Below are positions 43,445-54,437 of a stretch of 64,000 nt of DNA, in pieces. Source of the stretch: Bradyrhizobium sp. Ce-3 (GTDB taxonomy: Bacteria > Pseudomonadota > Alphaproteobacteria > Rhizobiales > Xanthobacteraceae); contig NZ_BQUV01000009.1 in NCBI RefSeq assembly GCF_022835695.1, positions 62,001 to 126,000 on the forward strand, written 5' to 3'. A model generated the notes under the pieces. It was not told the DNA's origin and did not search any database. It was given only the letters and a program-made list of their open reading frames with translations. A program made the position numbers and the translations under genes. The first letter of the stretch is position 1; each line of letters opens with the position of its first letter.

Positions 43445-44554
43445 ATGGTTACCGCCCAGCGTCGTCCCGCTTCGCTCACCCCGCTCGATGCGGCGCTGGC
43501 TGCCGTGCTGCGCGACCTCGCGCCGGTCGAGCCGATCGAGCTGCCGCTGGCTGACGCCCTGCACTGCATCGCCGCCGAGATGCCGGCCCTGCGCACCTAT
43601 CCGCCGCACGACGTCGCCGTCGGCGACGGCTGGGCGATGCGCGCCAATGATCTGGTCGGCGCGTCCTCCTATGCGCCGCTGCCGCTGGCGGCACTGCCGG
43701 TCTGGGTCGAGGCCGGCGCGGCGATGCCGGATGGCACCGACTGCGTGGTCGATGCCGACGCTGTCGACGCCTCCGGTCCGCTGCCGCAGGTGCTCGCCGA
43801 AGCCGTCCCCGGGCAGGGCGTCCGGCGTGCCGGCAGCGACATTGCCGCCGGGCGCGCCGTGATCGCGGCGGGTGAGCCGCTGCTGCCGCGCGGTCTGCTG
43901 CTCGCGCGCGCGGCAGGATTGGCGCTGGTGCGCGTACGACGACCGCGGCTGCGCATCGTCAACATCGGCAACGGAAAGCTGACCGCGCAACTGACCGCCG
44001 ACACCGCATGCCTCGCCGGCGCCGAGGTCGTCCCCGCCGAGGCGGCGCCCGATGCGACAGCGATTGTAAGCGCGCTCGACGCCGCCGGCTGCGATCTGAT
44101 CATCACGATCGGCGGCACCGGCGTTGGTCACGCCGATGCGGCGGTCAATGCGTTGGCGACGCGCGGCGCGCTGATCGCGCATGGCATCGCCCTGCAGCCC
44201 GGGCGTACCACGGCGGTCGGCCGGATCGAGGCAACGCCGGTCATAGCCTTGCCGGGCGCGCCGGATCAGGCCTTCGCGGCGTGGTGGGCGATTGCGCTCC
44301 CGGTGCTCGACCGCCTGTCGGGCCGGCGCCCGCGCACAACGCTGGCGCTGCCGCTGGAACGCAAGATCGCCTCCGGCGTCGGTATTGCAGAGGTGGTCTT
44401 GCTGGCGCGCCGGCAAGACCACTGGGCCGTGCTTGCGATCGGGGACCTGTCGCTCGAGGCCATCGCGCGCGCCGAAGCCCTGCTGATCGTGCCCGGCGGC
44501 GCCGAAGGCTTCGCTGCGGGCAGGCTTGTCGATGCCTATATGTTGCGGGAGTGA
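43445..44554 (+). CDS. MoeA-like molybdopterin-binding protein (divergent paralogue)
   Basis: 369 aa. It follows the MoeA domain order, but key motifs are altered: VGDGWAMRANDL where MoeA has VDGFA, INIGNGKLTAQL where MoeA has STGDEL, and TIGGTGVGHAD for GGTSVGDxD. It may bind molybdopterin without the full molybdate-insertase activity, or pair with the next protein, since MoeA works as a dimer. The gene is nine bases upstream of the MoeA-fusion gene, so the two are cotranscribed. The start overlaps no neighbour. Confidence 0.82.
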   Translation: MVTAQRRPASLTPLDAALAAVLRDLAPVEPIELPLADALHCIAAEMPALRTYPPHDVAVGDGWAMRANDLVGASSYAPLPLAALPVWVEAGAAMPDGTDCVVDADAVDASGPLPQVLAEAVPGQGVRRAGSDIAAGRAVIAAGEPLLPRGLLLARAAGLALVRVRRPRLRIVNIGNGKLTAQLTADTACLAGAEVVPAEAAPDATAIVSALDAAGCDLIITIGGTGVGHADAAVNALATRGALIAHGIALQPGRTTAVGRIEATPVIALPGAPDQAFAAWWAIALPVLDRLSGRRPRTTLALPLERKIASGVGIAEVVLLARRQDHWAVLAIGDLSLEAIARAEALLIVPGGAEGFAAGRLVDAYMLRE

Positions 44555-44563
44555 GTTCCCGAG

Positions 44564-46513
44564 ATGACCCAGACGTTCACGCCGAAACCAAACGCATCCG
44601 TCGCGCAGGACCAGTTCCTGACCATCCTGTCGCGCGAGGAGGCGATCGCGCGCTTCGAGGCGGCGCTGTTCCCGCGCCAATTGCCGTCCGAGCGACGGCT
44701 GCTCGCCGACGCGCTCGGCCGTGCGCTGGCGGAGGACGTGGTGGCGCCGATCGACGTGCCGCCATTCGATCGCTCCAATGTCGACGGCTTTGCCGTGCGC
44801 TCGGCCGATTTGACGCGCGCCGGTGAGGCCGCACCGGTGCAGCTCGCGCTGAACGACGAGATCATTTCGTGTGGCACCGCGCCGACCCGGCCGGTGCTGC
44901 CGGGTACCGCGACCGCGATTGCGACCGGCGGCCCGGTGCCGCGCGGCGCGGACGCGATCGTGATGGTCGAGCACACCCAGCCCGCCGGTCATGATGCGAT
45001 CGAGGTCCGCCGTGCGGCGTCGCCCGGGCAGTTCGTGTCCTATGCAGGCTCCGACATCGCGCGCGGCGAGGCGCTGCTGCGCGCGGGAACGATCATCGGC
45101 TCGCGCGAGATCGGCATGCTCGCGGCCTGCGGCATCGCCGAGATTGCGGTCGTGCGCCGGCCGCGCGTTGCGATCCTCTCGACCGGCGACGAGCTGGTGC
45201 AGCCGGGCGAGACGCTGCGGCCGGCCGCGATCTACGACACCAATGGCGCGATCGTCACCGCGGCGATTGCCGAGAACGGCGCCGACCCATCGTTCCTCGG
45301 CGCGATCGCGGACAATGAGGCGATGCTCGAGGCCGCGATGCGCAAGGCGCTGGCGGACAGCGACATGCTGGTGCTGTCGGGCGGCACCTCCAAGGGCGCG
45401 GGCGACGTCTCGCACCGGATCATCGGCAGGCTCGGCAAGCCCGGCATCATCGCCCATGGCGTGGCGCTGAAGCCGGGCAAGCCGCTGTGCCTTGCGGTCT
45501 GCGACGGCAAGCCGGTGGTGATCCTGCCGGGCTTTCCGACCTCGGCGATGTTCACCTTCCACGACATGATCGTGCCGGTGCTGCGGCGGATGGCCGGGCT
45601 GCCGCCGCGCTCCGATGCCAAGGTGGCGGCGAAGGTGCCGGTGCGGATCGCCTCCGAGCTCGGGCGCACCGAGTTCGTGATGGTGTCGCTGGTCGAGGGC
45701 GCCGACGGCCTGATCGCCTATCCCGGCGGCAAGGGCTCGGGCGCGATCACCTCGTTCGCGCAGGCCGACGGCTTCCTGAATATCGAGGCGCTCGCCGACC
45801 AGCTGCCGGCCGGCAGCGAGGCCGAGGTGACGCTGTTCACGCCGCATGTGCGGGTGCCCGATCTCGTCATCGTCGGCAGCCATTGCACCGGGCTCGATCT
45901 CGTCACCGCGCCGCTGGCACGTGCCGGCCTGGTGGTGCGCTCGATCGCGGTCGGCAGCCTTGGCGGGCTCGCCGCCGCCAAGCGCGGCGAATGCGATCTC
46001 GCTCCGATCCATCTGTTCGACGACAAGACCGAGACCTACAACACGCCGTATCTCGCCGACGGCCTCGAGCTCGTGCCGGGCTGGCGGCGCATGCAGGGCA
46101 TCGTATTCCGCAAGGACGACACGCGCTTCGCCGGCCTGAGCGCCGAAGAGGCGGTGCGCGCCGCGCTCGCGGATCCCGCCTGCATCATGGTCAACCGCAA
46201 CCAGGGCGCGGGCACCCGCATCCTGATCGATCGCCTGCTGGCGGGCAGCCGGCCCGATGGCTACTGGAATCAGCCGCGCTCGCACAATGCGGTCGCGGCC
46301 GCGGTGGCGCAGCATCGCGCCGACTGGGGCATGACCATCGCGCCGGTCGCGGCAGCCTCCGGCCTCGGCTTCATTCCGCTTGCCGAAGAGCATTACGATT
46401 TCGCGCTGGTCACCGCGCGCAGGCAACGGCCCGCAGTGCAGGCGTTTCTCGACGCGCTGGCCTCGGATGAGGGCAGGGCGGCGTTGGAGAAGGCGGGGTT
46501 CAGGCCGGCGTAG
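44564..46513 (+). CDS. Molybdopterin biosynthesis protein: MoeA fused to a binding-protein-like domain
   Basis: 649 aa. Residues about 15-410 are MoeA: FDRSNVDGFAVRSAD, ATGGPVPRGADAIVMVEH, LSTGDELVQPGE, SGGTSKGAGD, and PGFPTSAMFTFHDM. Residues about 425-645 resemble a periplasmic-binding fold of the PBP-like/PF12727 type (VIVGSHCTGLDLV, VNRNQGAGTRILIDRL, HYDFALVT), probably sensing or storing molybdate or a cofactor intermediate in the cytosol, since there is no signal peptide. It completes molybdenum cofactor for enzymes such as formate dehydrogenase, none of which is in the window. Confidence 0.9.
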   Translation: MTQTFTPKPNASVAQDQFLTILSREEAIARFEAALFPRQLPSERRLLADALGRALAEDVVAPIDVPPFDRSNVDGFAVRSADLTRAGEAAPVQLALNDEIISCGTAPTRPVLPGTATAIATGGPVPRGADAIVMVEHTQPAGHDAIEVRRAASPGQFVSYAGSDIARGEALLRAGTIIGSREIGMLAACGIAEIAVVRRPRVAILSTGDELVQPGETLRPAAIYDTNGAIVTAAIAENGADPSFLGAIADNEAMLEAAMRKALADSDMLVLSGGTSKGAGDVSHRIIGRLGKPGIIAHGVALKPGKPLCLAVCDGKPVVILPGFPTSAMFTFHDMIVPVLRRMAGLPPRSDAKVAAKVPVRIASELGRTEFVMVSLVEGADGLIAYPGGKGSGAITSFAQADGFLNIEALADQLPAGSEAEVTLFTPHVRVPDLVIVGSHCTGLDLVTAPLARAGLVVRSIAVGSLGGLAAAKRGECDLAPIHLFDDKTETYNTPYLADGLELVPGWRRMQGIVFRKDDTRFAGLSAEEAVRAALADPACIMVNRNQGAGTRILIDRLLAGSRPDGYWNQPRSHNAVAAAVAQHRADWGMTIAPVAAASGLGFIPLAEEHYDFALVTARRQRPAVQAFLDALASDEGRAALEKAGFRPA

Positions 46514-46537
46514 GCGAGATCCGCGACACCCAACACT

Positions 46538-46563
46538 GTCGTCCTGGCGAAAGCCAGGACGAC
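46538..46563. repeat. Hairpin GTCGTCCTGGC-GAAA-GCCAGGACGAC
   Basis: A perfect 11-bp stem closed by a GAAA tetraloop, 25 bases after the molybdopterin-gene stop. It belongs to the same GTC(C)GGC-family of short palindromes as the next repeat and may end the transcript. Confidence 0.6.
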
Positions 46564-46598
46564 ATCGAATCTGTGGCGCAGCCTGCATCCACAATCAT

Positions 46599-46716
46599 CG
46601 TCCCGGCGAAGGCCGGGACCCATACGCCGCGGCTTGTGTTGTGAATGGGACTCGTCGTTTCGCGATCGTACAACAATGACCATTTGTGGTTATGGGTCCC
46701 GGCCTTCGCCGGGACG
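46599..46716. repeat. Inverted-repeat element, 118 bp
   Basis: Two 26-bp arms, each itself a hairpin (GTCCCGGC-GAAG-GCCGGGAC), lie in opposite orientation at 46599-46624 and 46691-46716 around a 66-base centre. The CCGGCGAAGGCCGGGACCCA arm is, from memory, a common Bradyrhizobium repeat. Confidence 0.75.
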
Positions 46717-46815
46717 ACGGTGAGTTGTGTGGCGCGGTCTGTGAATCATGGCTCCGCATTCTCGCGGCATGCTCCGCCCGAGTTTTGCGGCTCGTTCCGC
46801 CCTCTCTCTCAGAGG

Positions 46816-46924
46816 GCGCAGGGAAAGCCGGGTGCCGATCGCACCCATGGGCCCCGTGCAAAAGGTAGAAAGCACGGGGGTAGGACCACAGGTGTAACCG
46901 GAAACAACCCGGCTTTCCCTGCGC
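46816..46924. repeat. MITE-like element with 17-bp terminal inverted repeats
   Basis: GCGCAGGGAAAGCCGGG at 46816-46832 and its exact complement CCCGGCTTTCCCTGCGC at 46908-46924, enclosing GGGCCCCGTGCAAAAGG and CACGGGGGTAGGACCACAGG. No coding capacity. I recall this unit in many Bradyrhizobium intergenic regions. Confidence 0.75.
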
Positions 46925-47277
46925 GATGGGCTACGGCTTACTTCGTGCTCTCCCCGGCGAGACTGGGCTTGCTTGTCACCGTCTTCGCAACGCGCGACCT
47001 GCGCAATCGGAAAAGACACCTGCCACCAGGGCGTCAGGACCACACGACTTCACCGTCCGCGTCATGCGCACTCGTCAGTTGCGCAATTCGCGTCCACCGC
47101 ATCCCGACCCGCGTTCGTGACGACCGCGAAGCGCCCCTCGTGTCGGGCGAGACGGGTGGACCATACACTGTGTCGCCCTTCGGATAAAACGAAATATTTT
47201 TGTGCGCGGTGGTTGACAGGTTTTCGCTGTGTTGCCCGACGGGTAGTTTTGCCGCGCGGCGCGGCTGCGGCTCCGGC
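46925..47277. other. Gene-free stretch, probably further dispersed repeat
   Basis: About 350 bases after the MITE-like element with no credible ORF. The end (47195-47250: ATATTTTTGTGCGCGG, GTTGACAGG, GTTGCCCGACGGGTAG) is AT-richer and includes the GTTGCCCGACG word also present near 11837. I recall this text as repeated in Bradyrhizobium. TTGACA-like text here could also serve as a promoter, but no gene lies correctly downstream on that strand. Confidence 0.5.
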
Positions 47278-47586
47278 TCAGTGCCGCATGGCCATCTCGA
47301 CGAACTCCAGCACGGAGCGCGGGACCTCGTCGTATTCGACGAAACGGCGCCGAAGCTCGTCGGCAATATCGGTCGTGACGTCGCGCGACCATCCTTCGCT
47401 GGTGTTGAAGGCGATGATGCGGACCGGATGGTTGTAATGATCATCCAGCAGACGGCGGATCAGCGTTTTCCGGTCGGTGCCTTCATCGGTTTCGCACCAG
47501 GCGCGGCCAAGCCGGCCGAAATCGTTCAGCACCAGATAGGTGTCGTGGTCGATTTGATGCGGCACGATCGACGGTGCGCGAGCCAT
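47278..47586 (-). CDS. Conserved hypothetical protein, 102 aa
   Basis: Soluble protein (MARAPSIVPHQIDHDTYLVL, ending SVLEFVEMAMRH) with a GGAGGATC ribosome site before the ATG. It has the look of a small conserved Bradyrhizobium protein I have seen without an assigned function: acidic, helix-rich in the C-terminal half, no export signal. It stands between the repeat cluster and the divergent mobB gene. The open frame extends upstream 109 codons, but those have no homologous look. Confidence 0.7.
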   Translation of the reverse strand: MARAPSIVPHQIDHDTYLVLNDFGRLGRAWCETDEGTDRKTLIRRLLDDHYNHPVRIIAFNTSEGWSRDVTTDIADELRRRFVEYDEVPRSVLEFVEMAMRH

Positions 47587-47866
47587 GCGAGATCCTCCGG
47601 CGATAATTTTATCGCGTTCCGGTCGCTCCATGCATTGGAAACTTCGAGGTATATCCGCTGGTAGTCGGACGGCGCGTGAAATGAGACGAAGGCCGCGATG
47701 GTTCCTGAGCCCGCCGTCCCGTCGCAAGTGGGCGCAGCTGCTCCCGGGCTTTCCGAAGGCGCTCCACGAGCAGCCCGCCCGATTCGTCAATCCATTGGCG
47801 GGGCTGGCATGACATTGCGCCAAGGCTGATATAAGCAGCGTGGACGCTATGGTTTCGGAGACGCGT

Positions 47867-48394
47867 ATGAAAGTGATTGGCCTCGCCGGATGGAGCGGTG
47901 CCGGCAAGACCACCCTGCTGTCGCGGGTGATCCCCTATCTGCTCGGCCGGGCCTTGCGGGTCTCCGTGATCAAGCATGCCCACCACGAATTCGATGTCGA
48001 CGTGCCGGGCAAGGACTCCTGGGTGCACCGGCAGTCCGGCGCGACCGAGGTGCTGGTGTCCTCGACGCGGCGCTGGGCGCTGATGCATGAGCTGCGCGGC
48101 GCCCAGGAGCCGCGGCTGCCGGAGCTGCTCGCCAAGATGGCGCGGGTCGATCTGGTCGTGGTCGAGGGCTTCAAGCGCGAGCCGGTCAACAAGATCGAGG
48201 TGTATCGCTCCGCCAACGGCAAGCCGCTGCTGTTTCCCGACGACCCGCGCGTGGTCGGGATCGCCAGCGACATCGCCGTCGAAACCACGCTGCCGGTCGC
48301 GCATCTCGATGACATCGCCGACGTCGCCGAATTGATGCTGCGCTCGGCGATCCCGGTCGACGATGTGCTCGCTGCGGCTCCGGCCGACAGCTGA
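47867..48394 (+). CDS. mobB: Molybdopterin-guanine dinucleotide biosynthesis protein B
   Basis: 175 aa GTPase-like P-loop protein. Walker A is GWSGAGKTTLLSR at residues 6-18, HAHHEFDVDVPGKDSW is the MobB switch-like region, and VVVEGFKREPVNKIEVYR completes the family pattern. It assists MobA in attaching GMP to molybdopterin. It fits with the MoeA-type genes 1.4 kb upstream, although a repeat cluster and a reversed gene separate them. The ATG nine codons into the open frame follows GGAG with good spacing. Confidence 0.93.
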   Translation: MKVIGLAGWSGAGKTTLLSRVIPYLLGRALRVSVIKHAHHEFDVDVPGKDSWVHRQSGATEVLVSSTRRWALMHELRGAQEPRLPELLAKMARVDLVVVEGFKREPVNKIEVYRSANGKPLLFPDDPRVVGIASDIAVETTLPVAHLDDIADVAELMLRSAIPVDDVLAAAPADS

Positions 48395-48448
48395 CCAGGC
48401 GAGGGGTGCCGCGTTGACGATGCATGACGGCTTCGCCATGGTCGAACC

Positions 48449-48718
48449 ATGACAACGACAAAGCTCGACCTCACCGGCCTGAAATGCCCGCTGCCCGCAC
48501 TGAAGACGCGCAAGGCGCTGAAGGGCGTGACCGCGGGAGACTTCCTCGAAGTGCACTGCACCGATCCGCTTTCGGTGATCGATATCCCGGCCCTGATCCA
48601 GCAGACCGGCGACAAGGTCGAGATCACCGAACGAAGCGACGTCCGGATCGTTTTCCTGATCGAGAAGGCGAATGGAACGATAGATAATTCAAATGCTGCA
48701 GCGCCGCGTACGCGCTAG
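48449..48718 (+). CDS. TusA-family sulfur-carrier protein
   Basis: 89 aa. LKCPLPALKTRKAL contains the CPxP motif with the persulfide cysteine at residue 13. The rest is the beta-alpha-beta sulfurtransferase fold (VHCTDPLSVIDIPALIQQTG). TusA-like proteins pass sulfur for tRNA thiolation or molybdenum-enzyme maturation. Proximity to mobB (54 bases) suggests the latter, by supplying sulfur to a formate dehydrogenase-type cofactor. Confidence 0.88.
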   Translation: MTTTKLDLTGLKCPLPALKTRKALKGVTAGDFLEVHCTDPLSVIDIPALIQQTGDKVEITERSDVRIVFLIEKANGTIDNSNAAAPRTR

Positions 48719-49038
48719 ATCCGGCTTGATATCTACCTTTTGCCTATCGACACCTATTTTCCATTCTGCGCGAATTGATAATGTCCACCGGGTTGTGGAG
48801 ATGAAGTCGTGCCCTGACCAGGGCACGTGGGGCAGTAGAGGGCAGGCCTAACGTTCAGAGCGCGCCGTGCGGCCGGGCATATCCGGCAGCATCGGGGGTT
48901 AGCATTTCCGGAATGCGCGTGGCTGATCCCGGCGCAGGCAGGGAATGGGCGGAGCAATGTGATTGCGCCGCAAAGGGGTGGACACGGGATCGAACACGGC
49001 AGAGCGCCTGACGTAATGGCGGCTGCAGGGAGGTTTCA
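48719..49038. promoter_or_regulatory. 320-base upstream region of the OFA transporter with inverted repeat
   Basis: No gene seen. It contains a 9-bp inverted repeat CGTGCCCTG-ac-CAGGGCACG at 48808-48827, with no T-run, that could be an operator or a transcript end. The ribosome site GCAGGGAGG lies just before the transporter ATG. No confident -35/-10 pair was found by eye. Confidence 0.4.
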
Positions 49039-50691
49039 ATGACGACGATGAGCAGCGCCGGACGCGTATCGGCTGCAGGCGCAGGTTTCCTCGACAAGGA
49101 ACACACGATCGCGACCGCCGGCTTCAACCGCTGGCTGGTGCCGCCGGCGGCGCTGTGCATCCATCTGTGCATCGGCATGGCCTACGGCTTTTCGGTGTTC
49201 TGGTTGCCGCTGTCGCGCGCGATCGGGTTGACCGCGCCGAAGGCGTGCCCGGACATTTCGCTGGTCCAGGAGCTGTTCACGACGACCTGCGACTGGAAGG
49301 TCGCGAGCCTCGGCTGGATGTTCACGCTGTTCTTCGTGGTGCTCGGCGTCGCGGCCGCGGTGTGGGGCGGCTGGCTCGAGAAGGTCGGCCCGCGCAAGGC
49401 CGGCTTCGTCGCCGCGCTGTGTTGGTGCGGCGGCCTCGTGCTCGGCGCGATCGGTATCTACTTCCATCAGCTGTGGCTGATGTGGCTCGGCTCCGGCGTG
49501 ATCGGCGGCATCGGGCTCGGCCTCGGTTACATCTCGCCGGTGTCGACGCTGGTGAAATGGTTCCCGGACCGCCGCGGCATGGCGACCGGCATGGCGATCA
49601 TGGGCTTCGGCGGCGGCGCGATGATCGGCGCGCCGCTCGCCGACAGGCTGATGACCTACTTCAAGACGCCCACCTCGGTCGGCGTCTGGGAAACCTTCCT
49701 CGCAATGGCGGTGATCTACTTCGTGTTCATGATGATCGGCGCTTTCCGCTACCGCCTGCCGCCGTCTGGCTGGCAGCCGGATGGCTGGACGCCGCCGTCC
49801 AAGACCAATGCGATGATCTCGACCAAGAACGTCCATCTCGACAACGCGCACAAGACGCCGCAGTTCTGGCTGATCTGGTGGGTGCTGTGCTTGAACGTGT
49901 CGGCGGGTATCGGCGTGATCGGCATGGCCTCGCCGATGCTGCAGGAGATCTTCGCCGGCAAGCTGATCGGGCTGCCCAACGTTCCCTTCAACGGGCTCGA
50001 TACGGCGCAGAAGGCGCAGATCGCGGCGATCGCCGCCGGCTTCGCCGGCCTGCTGTCGCTGTTCAACATCGGCGGCCGCTTCTTCTGGGCCTCGCTGTCC
50101 GACAAGATCGGCCGCAAGAATACCTATTACACGTTCTTCGTGCTCGGCATCGTGCTCTACGCGCTGGCGCCGACCTTCGCCGTGATGGGCTCGAAGCTGC
50201 TGTTCGTGCTCGGCTTCGGCATCATCCTGTCGATGTATGGCGGCGGCTTCGCCACCGTGCCGGCCTATCTCGCCGACATGTTCGGCACCCAGTTCGTCGG
50301 CGCGATCCATGGCCGCCTGCTGACGGCGTGGTCGACCGCGGGCATCATCGGTCCGGTCGTGGTGAACTACATCCGTGAATTCCAGCTGGCTGCCGGCGTG
50401 CCGCGCGATCAGCTCTACAACACCACGATGTACATCCTGTGCGGCATGCTGATCGCGGGCTTCATCTGCAACTACATGATCAAGCCGGTCGATCCGAAGT
50501 GGCACATGAGCGACGCGGAAGTGGCGAAGCTGCAGGCGGCGACGGCGACCGGCGGCAATGGTGCGACCGGCTCGTTCGGCATCGGCAAGGGCGGTTTTGA
50601 CGGCAGGGCGGCGCTGTTCTGGCTGTTCGTCGGCATTCCGCTGGCCTGGGGCATCTACATGACGCTGCTCAGCGCGGTCAAAATCCTCTGA
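49039..50691 (+). CDS. MFS transporter, oxalate/formate antiporter (OFA) family
   Basis: 550 aa, longer than the usual 410-450 OFA proteins. About 12 spans, then an extra C-terminal hydrophobic segment (AALFWLFVGIPLAWGIYMTLL) after a Gly/Ala linker. Motifs include GIGLGLGYISPVSTLVKWFP and FNIGGRFFWASLSDKIGRKN. A 45-residue insertion between the first two spans (TAPKACPDISLVQEL, TTCDWKVAS) holds two cysteines. Family members exchange oxalate and formate or import monocarboxylates. Nearby molybdenum-cofactor genes fit formate metabolism, but no oxalate enzymes are in view. Confidence 0.88.
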   Translation: MTTMSSAGRVSAAGAGFLDKEHTIATAGFNRWLVPPAALCIHLCIGMAYGFSVFWLPLSRAIGLTAPKACPDISLVQELFTTTCDWKVASLGWMFTLFFVVLGVAAAVWGGWLEKVGPRKAGFVAALCWCGGLVLGAIGIYFHQLWLMWLGSGVIGGIGLGLGYISPVSTLVKWFPDRRGMATGMAIMGFGGGAMIGAPLADRLMTYFKTPTSVGVWETFLAMAVIYFVFMMIGAFRYRLPPSGWQPDGWTPPSKTNAMISTKNVHLDNAHKTPQFWLIWWVLCLNVSAGIGVIGMASPMLQEIFAGKLIGLPNVPFNGLDTAQKAQIAAIAAGFAGLLSLFNIGGRFFWASLSDKIGRKNTYYTFFVLGIVLYALAPTFAVMGSKLLFVLGFGIILSMYGGGFATVPAYLADMFGTQFVGAIHGRLLTAWSTAGIIGPVVVNYIREFQLAAGVPRDQLYNTTMYILCGMLIAGFICNYMIKPVDPKWHMSDAEVAKLQAATATGGNGATGSFGIGKGGFDGRAALFWLFVGIPLAWGIYMTLLSAVKIL

Positions 50692-50783
50692 TCGCGACCA
50701 ACATCGCCGCGGGTTGCCGAGTCTCGGGCGCCCGCGGCGTTCGCTTTATTCAATGAACAGAAATCGGATTGGGGGATTTCAAA

Positions 50784-51065
50784 ATGTCTTGCACCCGGAT
50801 TTGCCTTGCCGCCGCGCTGCTTGCCATCGGGCTGCATGCCGCGTCGGCCCAGACTGCGGCACCGGCAGCACCAGCGCCGACCGCCGCCACCACCACGGCC
50901 AAGCCGTCGAAGATCAAGCTGACGATGGAGAAGCTAAGGGCGATGAAGGCGCAGTGGCGCGCCAACAAGCCGAAGCTCAAGGCCTGCCGCAAAGAGGTGA
51001 AGCAGAAGGGGCTGACCGGCGACGACCGCTGGTTCTATATCTCGGACTGCATGGCCAAGAGCTGA
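50784..51065 (+). CDS. Small exported protein, PsiF-like
   Basis: 93 aa. Signal peptide MSCTRICLAAALLAIGLHAASAQ, then an Ala/Pro/Thr linker and a charged C-terminal half with KACRKEVKQKGLTGDDRWFYISDCMAKS. The C-x-xx-A/V-x3-GL-G-DR-F-SxC spacing recalls the PsiF repeat of phosphate-starvation proteins. GGGGGA precedes the ATG. Function unknown. Confidence 0.75.
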   Translation: MSCTRICLAAALLAIGLHAASAQTAAPAAPAPTAATTTAKPSKIKLTMEKLRAMKAQWRANKPKLKACRKEVKQKGLTGDDRWFYISDCMAKS

Positions 51066-51270
51066 CCCCGTCCGGTTCGCCGTCACGGCGTGCGGCTCGG
51101 CCGACGAGAAAGCCAACGCGAATATCAAGTCAGTAACGCTGTCGCATTACTGCAAATAAGGTTGAGGCGTCGGACATCGGGAAGGCGTTATGGCTGTGCT
51201 GTCCGCATGCGAGAAGGAGTGTCGCGGCGACTACTACACCCAGAAGCAGGCAACACATGGAGGCCTAGCC

Positions 51271-51465
51271 ATGTCACGTCACAACAAGATGCCGCCGATC
51301 CCGCCCGCCAATCGCAGCAACAGGGGAACGGGCGGCGAAGCGGACGTCAAGAAGGATACCTCATCGAAGAAGGCGGTCGATAACTTTGCGGAGCAAGGCG
51401 ACACCGCCAACGTCAAGCAGAACACAACCAACGCCGGTTTTTTCAAGGGGCGTCGGGTCAAGTAG
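51271..51465 (+). CDS. Conserved small hypothetical protein, 64 aa
   Basis: Hydrophilic, probably disordered: MSRHNKMPPIPPANRSN, ending QNTTNAGFFKGRRVK. I recall similar short proteins with the KQNTTN-G ending across Rhizobiales, without a function. GGAGG sits eight bases before this ATG, so the 27 extra upstream codons are not used. Confidence 0.7.
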   Translation: MSRHNKMPPIPPANRSNRGTGGEADVKKDTSSKKAVDNFAEQGDTANVKQNTTNAGFFKGRRVK

Positions 51466-51543
51466 TTGGCCGAAGCACTGCTGGCGTTGAAGAGGGGCGT
51501 GATGACTTTCTCTTTGAATCGTCATCGCACTCAATCTTCTTCT

Positions 51544-51605
51544 TTGAGCATGATCTCGCGCCAATACCTTCGCGTCTGTCGCGAGGGAAAGCCGGTGTCG
51601 ACTCC
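51544..51605. repeat. Degenerate copy of a dispersed repeat
   Basis: GAGCATGATCTCGCGCC...CGTCTGTCGCGAGGGAAAGCCGG resembles a widespread Bradyrhizobium repeat (GAGCATGATCTC...TTTGTCGCGAGGGAAAACCGG) from memory. It lies between the small-protein gene and the end of lon. Confidence 0.5.
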
Positions 51606-51638
51606 TCGAGGTCATCCCCTAACCCGCCGGCGATGGCC

Positions 51639-54017
<2,379 letters not shown>

Positions 54018-54029
54018 GTCGAAATCCCC

Positions 54030-54437
54030 TCAGCTCGATTTGCCGAGCCGCAGGCCGACGCAGCCATGCGCGGCAAAGCGGCTGATGGTGTAGCGGCCGG
54101 TCGGCAGCGCGATGCGGCGCTCGAAGCGGCCCTGCGGCAGCTCGAGACGGAGGATGCGGGCGTTGCGCAGCTCGGACGGCAAAGTGCGGCGGCCGGAGAT
54201 CACCAGCGTGCCGCCGTCGAGCGCGGCCTCGACCTCGTCGGGATCGACCCCGGGCAGCGCGACCAGGATCAGGATTTCCTCCTCGGTCTCGATCACGTCC
54301 ATCGGCGGTTCCCAGCTCGGCTCGCTGGTACCCGCGCGCGGGCGCAGATTGAGGAAGCTCTGGTGCAGTCGCTCGGCGCGGGCGAGCGCCTCGATCGCGT
54401 CTGTGAGCATCCAGTTGATCGGATCCTTGGGGCCCAT
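54030..54437 (-). CDS. Hsp20/alpha-crystallin family small heat-shock protein
   Basis: 135 aa. Alpha-crystallin domain about 45-130: PMDVIETEEEILILVALPGV, then LVISGRRTLPS and ILRLELPQGRFERRIALPTG. The N-terminal region is short and the C-terminal I-x-I anchoring motif is absent, so large oligomers may not form. It would hold unfolding proteins for the Lon protease encoded next in the operon. The ATG after GGAGAG (MGPKDP) is preferred to the GTG two codons earlier. Confidence 0.9.
   Translation of the reverse strand: MGPKDPINWMLTDAIEALARAERLHQSFLNLRPRAGTSEPSWEPPMDVIETEEEILILVALPGVDPDEVEAALDGGTLVISGRRTLPSELRNARILRLELPQGRFERRIALPTGRYTISRFAAHGCVGLRLGKSS

Noticed and set aside
41948-46594. 1548-codon open frame on the minus strand covering the whole molybdopterin region
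   Set aside because: Only the last 437 codons look like a protein (signal peptide, binding-protein fold, ribosome site). The upstream 1100 codons are His/Arg/Gly/Asp-rich antisense to two clear MoeA-type genes, a GC-rich third-position artefact.
46514-47277. CRISPR-like array in the repeat cluster
   Set aside because: The repeats are inverted pairs of different families, not regularly spaced direct repeats with unique spacers, and no cas genes are near.
47609-47812. Small minus-strand ORF (68 codons) upstream of mobB
   Set aside because: No ribosome site, Arg/Ser-rich end and no recognisable sequence; it could be a remnant but evidence is too thin.
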